Notes under the pieces: model-generated
The model's input: only the letters and a program-made list of their open reading frames with translations
What the model was told of the DNA's origin: nothing
The model's database searches: none
Shown: piece by piece, positions 12,974-20,920 of the stretch
Position numbering within the stretch: the stretch's first letter is position 1
Layout of the letters: the number at the start of each line of letters is the position of its first letter
Translations under genes and position numbers: made by a program
IMG/VR virus record: IMGVR_UViG_3300025151_000197
Location: 1 to 29,735 of that record
DNA length: 29,735 nucleotides
Direction: 5' to 3' (one strand)
Source of the DNA: a virus

Positions 12974-13947
12974 TTCTTGTCCTCCTTTGGGTTGAGCGTG
13001 TTTGCGAACTCAGTCATGTCAACGGTTCTTCTACGTCCGTAAACTTCAGTCTTCAAATTGAAGTCTCGTATCTTATTGTAAACGAATGAACGCGATACGT
13101 TAAAGTACTTGGTCAACTCTTGGATTGACAAACGATTGGAGTCTGCGGTTTTGCGTGCGAATGAAAGCGTTTGGACATGGTCACCATATCCAGGCCATAC
13201 TCCACTCTCCATGCACTTCACCCACGTCCTGCACGCCTCTCCCATCTTTACCTTCATTCGAGACACTTGGGTAAGGTCAATCTCATATGCAGAAGTCAAG
13301 TAAGGCGCGCTCTTCTCTACGCATAGATAGATGAATTGCGTTGGGTTGTATCCCATCCTTCGCAACCCTTCCATATAGAATGCGGTTTGGAAATCATAAC
13401 CATATCTTCGACACGAATGGTGAAAACCCTTCGGATCTCCTTCTTGCGTGGTTTTCAGATCGATTACCACCCCTGACCTGGTATTGAACAAGTCCGGGCG
13501 CACCTTGCATTCCGCACCCTCGTATCCAAAGTAGCCAGTACCCTCGATAATCGTGTCAGGATCATCAAGATAGGTTTGTAGCAAAGGATGCTCCCTTGCA
13601 GAGTCTGCCATTTTCATACAGGTGTCGTAGTCGCTCTTGGTCAACCATCGCTTGTCAGGAGCATGGTCTTGCATCTCTTGAAAAGCCGCCTTGTAATAGT
13701 TCGTGCGTGACGAATTTCCATCTATGCTCTCCGGTTTTACCGCATACTCGTCATCAAGCTTAAACGGTTCGAGAGTTGCAGTATGGGTGCATCCTCCTAC
13801 TATGAAGTGCGGTGCGTCATCAGGCGTTGGGTTTTGCATCTGATGCCAAACCTTGGCAGGGCATGACTTGACAAGTTGCCAAGCCATGCTTCTGCCTAAC
13901 TCACCCGAGCCATGATAGGCCGAGTTGCTAATATCAGTTCGTAACAT
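12970..13947 (-). CDS. RecE-like PD-(D/E)XK exonuclease with C-terminal HTH
   Basis: The 325-residue protein has the motifs of the phage RecE/exodeoxyribonuclease VIII family: GGCTHTATLEP (His55), GAECKVRPDLF (Glu146, Asp152), VIDLKTT (Asp163, Lys165) and DFQTAFYMEGLR. It degrades the 5' strand of duplex ends, giving 3' single strands for annealing. After about residue 272 an HTH appears (LSIQELTKYFNVSRSFVYNK followed by IRDFNLKTEVYGRRRTV), an unusual addition that could target the enzyme or act as a regulator. The start shares one base with the upstream stop (TGATG). Confidence 0.85.
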   Translation of the reverse strand: MLRTDISNSAYHGSGELGRSMAWQLVKSCPAKVWHQMQNPTPDDAPHFIVGGCTHTATLEPFKLDDEYAVKPESIDGNSSRTNYYKAAFQEMQDHAPDKRWLTKSDYDTCMKMADSAREHPLLQTYLDDPDTIIEGTGYFGYEGAECKVRPDLFNTRSGVVIDLKTTQEGDPKGFHHSCRRYGYDFQTAFYMEGLRRMGYNPTQFIYLCVEKSAPYLTSAYEIDLTQVSRMKVKMGEACRTWVKCMESGVWPGYGDHVQTLSFARKTADSNRLSIQELTKYFNVSRSFVYNKIRDFNLKTEVYGRRRTVDMTEFANTLNPKEDKK

Positions 13948-14513
13948 CAGAATGGATCTTTGCTAGGTTCATCTCCACCCTCTTCCGCTTGCTCCTCAAA
14001 AGGATCTCCTCCTTCGTACAAAGCATTGAGGTTAACCTTCATTGAAGCTACTGCCTCATTGATCTCATCGCTCCGCTTCTTGTGCGGCTTGGGGGTAAGG
14101 ACGTAACTGGTTTCGATACCCTCTCCGTTGCGAATGATGCTGATGTCATACTTCCTCGGGTCACCCCAATCCTCATCCTTCGCAAGTTCGAGGATCTTCT
14201 CCTTCAGTCCGGCTTGCGTAAGCTCCATGATTTGCAACGCCTCTTCAGCATAGTTCCAAACCACGAAGGTAAAGAACTCCTTGGGCTTGTCCGTGAACGT
14301 GACCTTTGGCGCATCCCCGTCAATCTTCCAACGATGAGGCTTGCGCTTCCCCTCGTCATCCGTTGTCCACCCAATCATTCCTTGAATAAACCCTGGAGGG
14401 TTGTCATCGGACGAACCGACTATGCGTAACTTGTTCTCCCCTTGGACGAACTTCATGTAATTACCACCCGATCCGCCGGATGGGCTTGGCTTTATATTAT
14501 CTAAGAATCCCAT
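13947..14513 (-). CDS. Single-stranded DNA-binding protein (phage type)
   Basis: The 188-residue product has an N-terminal beta-rich core (KFVQGENKLRIVGSSDDN, GFIQGMIGW, FFTFVVWNYAEEALQIMEL) like phage ssDNA-binding proteins. It ends in a long acidic tail (GGDPFEEQAEEGG, then EPSKDPF) with the typical terminal DPF. Such tails recruit replication and recombination partners. A strong AGGAGAAAA site precedes the ATG, so high expression is likely. It is directly upstream of the RecE-like exonuclease, the usual partner. No classical OB-fold motif is definite. Confidence 0.75.
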   Translation of the reverse strand: MGFLDNIKPSPSGGSGGNYMKFVQGENKLRIVGSSDDNPPGFIQGMIGWTTDDEGKRKPHRWKIDGDAPKVTFTDKPKEFFTFVVWNYAEEALQIMELTQAGLKEKILELAKDEDWGDPRKYDISIIRNGEGIETSYVLTPKPHKKRSDEINEAVASMKVNLNALYEGGDPFEEQAEEGGDEPSKDPF

Positions 14514-14536
14514 TGTTATGTTTTCTCCTTTTTTTA

Positions 14537-15445
14537 TTAGTTATTTTGCGGGATCACTCCCATTTTGATCGTAGGCATTCCTACGTAAACTCTTGTAGTT
14601 AACTCGACACTTGAATGTCCAAGTACTTCCTTTGCAATATACGGGTTGTCATCGTGCGCTTTCATTATGCGATGACCTGCATACTTGCGTAAGCGATGAA
14701 CGGGTTGTCTAGCGGTTATTCCGCATAGTTCCCTGAGCATCTTCGGGAACTCGCGGGTAATGCGATCTTCCTGCACTTGAACAACAAGATCATCATCGCT
14801 TGTTTTGTATGACATCACTTCATTCCACCATGCCGGATCGCATGGTCTGTCCTGGTATCCCATGCCGTCAATCTGCCCATCATCCACACCCTTGGGTGAC
14901 CAAATGCGAATCACCTTGTTCTCGCTAGTCTCCCAAAAGTCTCCATACTTCGCTCGTTGGATCTCCGAGCTACGCAGACCAAGTCCATATGCCAACGCAT
15001 ATGCTTTGTACAATTCCACGTCCGTATCCTTGAGCGCTCCGCATACTCGCTCAATAGCGTTGCGTTCCCGTTCGTCCGCATAGAAGCGTTTTACTTTGTT
15101 ACAGGCTACTTGCATATTCACCCAGTCCGAAAACAACGATACGTCCACTCCTTGCTTCTCATAGAACCTGATCCATCCCTTCGAGAATATGCTTCGAGCG
15201 ATACGCACGTCATTTGCAGAGTAGTTTTTTGCATAATGCTCAGGTAAACTAAGTCCGTTCTTCTGCTTCGCAAAGATTGTCAATGGTCGTTCGTCAGGAT
15301 TGGTCACGTACTTCCCAAGCACGCGCCTCATCGTTACCACTACCATCCTTTTCGTATCATCACTCGCTTGCTTTCCAAGTGGTAAGCGATTGTACTCATA
15401 GTCCCTAAATAAGTCATTGCATTGTCTAGTCATGTAAACACACAT
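14537..15445 (-). CDS. int: Tyrosine recombinase/integrase
   Basis: This 302-residue protein has the catalytic domain of tyrosine recombinases: the first Arg (Arg158 in YGLGLRSSEIQRAK), a beta-hairpin Lys (IWSPKG, around 185), the HxxR motif (His250, Arg253 in HRLRKYAGHRI), His277 (VLGHSSVELT) and the nucleophile Tyr287 (TRVYVG). All needed residues are present, so the phage is probably temperate or derived from one. The N-terminal arm-binding domain is basic and plausible. The start is the ATG at 15445 or the one at 15433. No adjacent repressor is visible; the regulators at 4040-4941 are the nearest candidates. Confidence 0.9.
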   Translation of the reverse strand: MCVYMTRQCNDLFRDYEYNRLPLGKQASDDTKRMVVVTMRRVLGKYVTNPDERPLTIFAKQKNGLSLPEHYAKNYSANDVRIARSIFSKGWIRFYEKQGVDVSLFSDWVNMQVACNKVKRFYADERERNAIERVCGALKDTDVELYKAYALAYGLGLRSSEIQRAKYGDFWETSENKVIRIWSPKGVDDGQIDGMGYQDRPCDPAWWNEVMSYKTSDDDLVVQVQEDRITREFPKMLRELCGITARQPVHRLRKYAGHRIMKAHDDNPYIAKEVLGHSSVELTTRVYVGMPTIKMGVIPQNN

Positions 15446-15468
15446 ATTGATAGGGATTGGTTAGTCAA
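15441..15468 (-). promoter_or_regulatory. Promoter candidate for the integrase
   Basis: On the minus strand TTGACT (15468-15463) is followed after 16 bases by TATGTG (15446-15441), a weak sigma70 pair. It lies downstream of the intrinsic terminator, so the integrase and the replication genes need a promoter of their own here. The -10 overlaps the first ATG, which would favour translation from the second ATG at 15433. Confidence 0.4.
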
Positions 15469-15488
15469 GAGTTTTTTGAAATTAGCGC

Positions 15489-15514
15489 AAAAAAAAGCGG
15501 GGTTTCCCCCGCTT
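15489..15514 (-). terminator. Intrinsic terminator of the late operon
   Basis: On the minus strand an eight-base perfect stem AAGCGGGG/CCCCGCTT with a GAAA tetraloop is followed by a run of T residues. It stands between the last virion gene and the integrase and closes the large leftward transcript. The flanks also carry an inverted TTAGCGC/GCGCTAA pair (15482-15488 and 15530-15536). Confidence 0.85.
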
Positions 15515-15587
15515 ATGCACTATCCCTAGCGCTAACTAAACAAGTATATTGTGGACTAGAACAATAACTTATAAATCGATAGTAGGG

Positions 15588-18500
15588 TCAGTCTTTGATT
15601 TTGTCAAGACCTCCGAGGTATTTCCAATACACCATGTCAAGAGGTGTGCCTTGAAGCATCGCTCCTTTGTATTCCTTATCTCCTGCAATCGCAGAGATGT
15701 CCTGCCATGCTCTGTCAAATGCGGTGGTTGGTGGTAGCAATCCTTCAAGGAACGCTTTAGCCGGGCCTTCTTGTTTGCCCTTTTGCACAAGGTATCTATT
15801 TATTCCTAGCAACTTCCAAAGATTGTTTTCAAGTAACTCGTCACGCTTTATCGGCCTTCCGTATAACAAGTCCTTCATCACGTCAGTTGACGCATTAGCT
15901 GCGGCAAAGACAGTAGCCAATGCAACTATGTTTCTCATTCCTCGCCCTGCAAGTTTTGCGGCCTGTTGTTTGTTACCCTTCTCAAAAGCCTCCCCCGCTT
16001 TGCGCAAGTCCTCGAATCCTGCCTCTCTGAATACGTCAAATTGTTTTACCGTAAAACTCTTCAGCATATAAAGTATCCTGGCATTGCCCGATTCATTATA
16101 AAACCTTGGCATCTCACCCAAAGTCGCAGGACTTAAATCTAGGAACTTGTACCATATCAATTCTTCCACACCCTTGGGTAAGTCCTTCGAGTTCGGATTG
16201 CTCTCTTGTAGTTCGCGCACCATGCTTTCCGCGCGCTCTCTTCCAAATACTGGTTCTAAGTCATCAGCAAGACCACTCGCATTATTGCGAGCTTGGGCTT
16301 TATACTTTCTCCATGCCGCATTCATGGTAGTGTTCTTACCTAACTGATCGAGCTTCTTGAGTCCGGTAACGGTAAATACCTTATCAAGAACCTTGGACAA
16401 TCCACCTCCGCTAGTAAGCGTATCGATGTTATGATCGGATAGATTGAAGTGTTTGACGAAATCGTAATTATCCGCGCGATTCACAAGTGACCTAAAAGTA
16501 TTTCCGAATCCATTGAAGTGGATACTGTATGCCAAGTCTCCAAGCTGAGTGATTGCAGATCCGAAGTTACCCATGACCTGGATATAGTTAAGGTTCTTTA
16601 TGCCCTGCACGAATGGAGCAACGGTCTTTCCGCTAAACCTAGACTGTATGATGCTTTGCAATTTACTTATGTCTTCGGGATTAAGTCCATCAACGTCATC
16701 TGCAAGCGTGCGTGCAACCGTGCCAGCCAACGATTCATCGACTTCCATGCGAATACCCAAGTCACTACCCTCTGTATCCTTGGGCTTGCGGAATAAAAAC
16801 TTTTTCCTTTCGGTAGCCTGCACGACACGATCAACGTAGTTCTGCATGGCATCGGCAGGATCGGCATAAGCATCAAGGAATCTGTCCTCGACTTGCTCTA
16901 TCTTTCTTTGCTTTACGTTGCCCGGAAGTATTCCACCCTTCTCCAACGGATACCCACGCAAAACCCTTGAGGTAATCTCTGCCGCTTCTTCCGTAGAGAT
17001 GTCATCGATTGATTCTAAATTCTTCTCAACCCTGTAATCCTCAAGAGCAATCTCCACTTGGTTTCGGGTATCACGCATATCATCGTTATCATCCAAAAAC
17101 TTCTTAAAGTTCTTATAGTCCTTGATTTGCCTCGGGAAATACTGTTCAAGGTATCCCACGTCGATCCCACCCTCTTCTCTTGCGTAGGTTCTTAATTCGT
17201 TCAAGGCTTGTCGCATATCGTCAAGCATGGCACGGTCTTTTATCGGCACACCAACCTTGTCCATGAACGTTCCAAGCCGAGATCCGTTAAGCAATAAAGA
17301 TTTGAATTCTCTTTGAAGGTCTTTTTTTCCACGCAACCTCTTTTGCATCATTCTCAAAAACGGACTGACGCGATCCAAGTATTGCCTGGTAGTAGTATTT
17401 ATATTTCTTTCGTGAGAGCGAAATACCTCCGCAAGTTTCGGACTTATATTCTTTAGCTTCCTTGATAACGGGGTAAGCAAGTCGCTGACAAACTCCTTAG
17501 CGCCATCAGTCATTTGCTTTAATTGACTACGCTCCACGTAAATAGCTTTGTCTGCGGTTTGTTGCGCTCTTTCCGCTCGCACTACATCCGGTTGCGCCTT
17601 CGTAGGATTCGCTTTGGCTTGAGCGTTCGCTTGCTTAAACTCCTTCCTTCGCATCAGTTTGCGCGCAACTGGCCCTCGCACCCCTGCCGCAATCATAAGC
17701 GCTCCAAGTATTGGCGCGATTCCCGCTTGCTTAAACTCTCCATCATCCTCTTCATTCGCAAGCAATCCATAAGCCGCTGCTCCGCCTGCGCCTATTGGCA
17801 TTGCGATGTTGAAATACTTCTCGTAACCCCTACCCAGCTTCTCCTCTGCCATGCGTTCCGATTTGGTCATCGGATCGGCTTGCTCCATAGGACGATCCCT
17901 AAGCGGAGTATTTTGTTCTTTTAAATTCCTACGTACCTTTTTGAAATTTATTGATAACAAATCTTTTTCAGATAAATTAAATTTTTTATCAAATGGAATA
18001 CCAGCATTTTTTAATCTTTTGTACACCCTTTGCACATCGTCAGACTTAATAACATCGGACACAAAGTTTTTTGGCCTTTTAGCCATTTCTTCAAATGCCT
18101 CAAGATACAACTTAGTGCCATCACCCTTTCTGAATTTATTTGGATCACCAATAATTTCTATAAAAATAGAATACTGATCATCCCGATCTCCTACTGTTAG
18201 GACTCGTCTATTTTCAAACGAAAATGGGTCAGCAGAATGCGTTATAGTAAAACCATTATTAGAATATTCTTTGTAAACCGGAAGTTTTTTTTCAGGTTGA
18301 AAATCTTTAGGTAGTGTTTTCCTTGGTGGCATCTGAGAGGCTTGCATCTGCGCCTCCAGGTCATCAAGCGTAAGGTTGTTACGTTTTAAAATGCGCTTCC
18401 GCTCGGCATTGAGCTTTTTACGTTGATTGCTCGCACCCTTGTTCTTGCCATGCTTGTGATCAAGCCTACCAATTTGCTCCTGCACTTCACGCAGTCTTGC

Positions 18501-19598
18501 GTTGTCTCCAACCTTCTGCATTCCAATGTCTACCTCGCGCATGAGCGGGGTAAAGATTTCATCTTGTTGCGCAAGTTGATCATCGAAGGTTTTTTGCAAG
18601 TTGGCCATTTGCTCGACAGTACCCAAATCTCTTGCTTGCCTTTGACCCTCTTCGGTTTGCCTCATGATACCTGATACAAGCTCATCTCCTTGCGCGGCTT
18701 GATCGTCCGCCACCCTTTGTATCTCGGATATTTCTCTAGTCGAATCAGTTATCGCAGGGTCTTTAAAGGATGGTTCTCCCAAGATGCGTTGTTGTTCTGT
18801 CGGTGTACTAAATGACTCTAGCGCTCCACGCGAAAAAGAAGGTGCGCTAAGATCACCCCTAGCCAATCCCTTGACGAAGGTTTCGGACTCATCAAGCACG
18901 CCAAGCTCAACCTTCTTCAATAGTTCTTTCGCCACTTCGTTTGAGTTTTTTAATCCGGCAAGCGCTGATACCAATGGCTTGATCTGCGGGCGGCCTACCG
19001 CATAATTATCTAAACCACCATCTTTATTAATTGTATCATCCACCGTCTTTTCGACTTCGGGCCTAGTCATGTTTTCTCTTATATCGTCACTCAGATTGTC
19101 CCTTAAAAACCTCGCTTCCACCGCACCAAGCCCGCCACCAAATATACCACCAAATAATATCGTACTCGCAATTTCCTCTTTCGTAGGGGCGCGATCCTCA
19201 TCAAGATACGTACGCGCATACAGTTCTCCGGTTGCCAGTCCTGCGCCTTGCGCCCCTCTGATGCCCGTACGTGCCGCAGTACCTACATTTGCAAATCGAC
19301 CTACGGGGACTGCGCCAAATGCCGTTGCCGCTCCTAGCTCGCCAAGACCAAGGTCTTCTTGCAAACCACGACTCATGCGATATTGTTGTGACAAATAGTT
19401 TCCAAGCGCTGATCCTCCCGCTCCACCAGGCAAACCTCCGAATATACCACCCACTAATGCAGGCACTACTTCCAACCCTATGCTAATTGCAGATTCGCCA
19501 AGGGTAGCTTCCTCGCGTTGTGGTTGTTCTGCTCCAACTATAAAATCACCGTAACCTTTGTCCAAGGCTTCGCCAATTGTCATCGTTTGGATTGCCAT
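15588..19598 (-). CDS. Very large virion/ejection protein with internal inserted domain
   Basis: The 1336-residue product is the last virion gene and is coupled to the previous one (TAATG). It has hydrophobic Gly/Ala-rich stretches near the N-terminus (residues about 35-70 and 145-165) and again around 600-640 (MPIGAGGAAAYGLL, ILGALMIAAGV), suggesting membrane insertion during genome ejection as for T7 gp16-like internal proteins. The rest is mostly helical and charged. Blocks such as EQYFPRQIKDYKNFKK and FGSAITQLGDLAYSIHF resemble large polyvalent protein regions. Residues about 430-560 (nt about 17910-18300) are markedly AT-rich and include RKGDGTKLYLEAFEEMAK and DVQRVYKRLKNAGIPF, a GNAT-like acetyltransferase pattern. 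The catalytic activity of that part is unproven. Confidence 0.7.
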   Translation of the reverse strand: MAIQTMTIGEALDKGYGDFIVGAEQPQREEATLGESAISIGLEVVPALVGGIFGGLPGGAGGSALGNYLSQQYRMSRGLQEDLGLGELGAATAFGAVPVGRFANVGTAARTGIRGAQGAGLATGELYARTYLDEDRAPTKEEIASTILFGGIFGGGLGAVEARFLRDNLSDDIRENMTRPEVEKTVDDTINKDGGLDNYAVGRPQIKPLVSALAGLKNSNEVAKELLKKVELGVLDESETFVKGLARGDLSAPSFSRGALESFSTPTEQQRILGEPSFKDPAITDSTREISEIQRVADDQAAQGDELVSGIMRQTEEGQRQARDLGTVEQMANLQKTFDDQLAQQDEIFTPLMREVDIGMQKVGDNARLREVQEQIGRLDHKHGKNKGASNQRKKLNAERKRILKRNNLTLDDLEAQMQASQMPPRKTLPKDFQPEKKLPVYKEYSNNGFTITHSADPFSFENRRVLTVGDRDDQYSIFIEIIGDPNKFRKGDGTKLYLEAFEEMAKRPKNFVSDVIKSDDVQRVYKRLKNAGIPFDKKFNLSEKDLLSINFKKVRRNLKEQNTPLRDRPMEQADPMTKSERMAEEKLGRGYEKYFNIAMPIGAGGAAAYGLLANEEDDGEFKQAGIAPILGALMIAAGVRGPVARKLMRRKEFKQANAQAKANPTKAQPDVVRAERAQQTADKAIYVERSQLKQMTDGAKEFVSDLLTPLSRKLKNISPKLAEVFRSHERNINTTTRQYLDRVSPFLRMMQKRLRGKKDLQREFKSLLLNGSRLGTFMDKVGVPIKDRAMLDDMRQALNELRTYAREEGGIDVGYLEQYFPRQIKDYKNFKKFLDDNDDMRDTRNQVEIALEDYRVEKNLESIDDISTEEAAEITSRVLRGYPLEKGGILPGNVKQRKIEQVEDRFLDAYADPADAMQNYVDRVVQATERKKFLFRKPKDTEGSDLGIRMEVDESLAGTVARTLADDVDGLNPEDISKLQSIIQSRFSGKTVAPFVQGIKNLNYIQVMGNFGSAITQLGDLAYSIHFNGFGNTFRSLVNRADNYDFVKHFNLSDHNIDTLTSGGGLSKVLDKVFTVTGLKKLDQLGKNTTMNAAWRKYKAQARNNASGLADDLEPVFGRERAESMVRELQESNPNSKDLPKGVEELIWYKFLDLSPATLGEMPRFYNESGNARILYMLKSFTVKQFDVFREAGFEDLRKAGEAFEKGNKQQAAKLAGRGMRNIVALATVFAAANASTDVMKDLLYGRPIKRDELLENNLWKLLGINRYLVQKGKQEGPAKAFLEGLLPPTTAFDRAWQDISAIAGDKEYKGAMLQGTPLDMVYWKYLGGLDKIKD

Positions 19599-20914
19599 TA
19601 CTGCTCCCTAATCGCTCCTTCGGCCAGTAATTCTTCGTAGGTTTTGCCTCGAAATTTGCCTCCGGATTTCAACATATTTATTGTTGCGGAATCTGTTATT
19701 TGCAAAGGTTTTGCACTTGGGCCTGCCATCATTTCAGCTACGCTTGGATCAAGATTTGAATAATCGTAATCTTGACTCATTAGATTAGGTGCTTCAGGTG
19801 TAACGTTATCGACTGCGTTTTCAACAGGCACGTCAACTAGAACAGGTTGCTCTCTTAAAACGTTTTGTGTAGATGATTCAAGTGACAAAAGTTGAGCATT
19901 TAAATCGCCTGCTATTCCATTCAAAGGGTACTTTGTAGAATCCTCTTCGTGTAACTCCAAGTAATCGTTAAATGTAACACGTTTATTTGAACCTGGTACT
20001 TTTACATTTGTTGATAGAATCTTACCTGTCATTTCTACAAGTGGCTTGAATCTATCAGAAAATGAAGGGCTATTTTTATTAGCCGCAGTTATTAGGTCTG
20101 CAATTCCCTTGGCTTTATAGTAACTACTAAGGGCTTTAGTACTTTCAAGTTTAGCCTTGTTTGTTTCCGACAATGTTTTCATGTCCTCTATTTTCATTTC
20201 TGCCATTTTCTCAAAGCCAAGAGTATCTGCAACTAGGCTTTCAATACTATCAGCACGCTTCTGTGCGCTTAACTGTAATTTGCGAAGGTTTCGTGCATCC
20301 CTAGCCTTTACGCTTGCAGGGTCTGCTGCCCTCACGCCTGCCGCATCCCTAAGTTGCGCAAGTTTTTCCTTCAATGCCGGATCTCTTATTGCCTCAAAAT
20401 CTTCTTGTTTCATGCGTGCTACCGCTACCCCAATGTCGCTAGTCAACGCCTCGTTTTGTTTTAGCTTAATGTTTGCATCCTTCAACTCCTGTGCCAAGCC
20501 GAGGTTAAACTTGTTAGTTTCGTTTAATGTTCTGCGCGCATCATCTTGTAGCTTCTTACTGCGCAACACTTCTCCACGCGCAAGCTTGCCTGCATACCCT
20601 TCGAGTTGCGCCATACTCATGTCTCCTTTGACAAACCTTTCACGCTCGGCAAAATCCTTCTTGTCCTGAGCCTCGTCTCCACTCATTCCTATCTGACTGA
20701 GCGCTTCGGGGTTCTCCTTGTAGTATGCCTCGATCTCACCCGTCAGCTTCGCACGCTTCTCCTTATTCAACCCGTACTCCTTGATCATGCCCCCGACTTG
20801 CGCGCCCATGTTTGCGAACATTTGTCCGCGAGCGCGTCCCGCCTCTATGATAGGTCGAGTATCGACCCGCGATAGCGCTGATCCGTAATTTCCTTTGAAG
20901 AATGGTGTAGCCAT
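19598..20914 (-). CDS. Internal virion protein, coiled-coil rich
   Basis: The 438-residue protein is dominated by charged helices (KEYGLNKEKRAKLTGEIEA, KARDARNLRKLQLSAQKRA, IEDMKTLSETNKAKLES) and has no catalytic motif. By position between the 683- and 1336-residue proteins it corresponds to the small internal/ejection proteins of podoviruses. The C-terminal part is less ordered. It starts six bases after its predecessor's stop and shares one base with the next start. Confidence 0.65.
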   Translation of the reverse strand: MATPFFKGNYGSALSRVDTRPIIEAGRARGQMFANMGAQVGGMIKEYGLNKEKRAKLTGEIEAYYKENPEALSQIGMSGDEAQDKKDFAERERFVKGDMSMAQLEGYAGKLARGEVLRSKKLQDDARRTLNETNKFNLGLAQELKDANIKLKQNEALTSDIGVAVARMKQEDFEAIRDPALKEKLAQLRDAAGVRAADPASVKARDARNLRKLQLSAQKRADSIESLVADTLGFEKMAEMKIEDMKTLSETNKAKLESTKALSSYYKAKGIADLITAANKNSPSFSDRFKPLVEMTGKILSTNVKVPGSNKRVTFNDYLELHEEDSTKYPLNGIAGDLNAQLLSLESSTQNVLREQPVLVDVPVENAVDNVTPEAPNLMSQDYDYSNLDPSVAEMMAGPSAKPLQITDSATINMLKSGGKFRGKTYEELLAEGAIREQ

Positions 20915-20920
20915 AGTTTG

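Noticed and set aside
15482-15536. tRNA gene or tRNA fragment as attachment site
   Set aside because: No cloverleaf or TPsiC-arm sequence was found; only a terminator and short inverted repeats are present.
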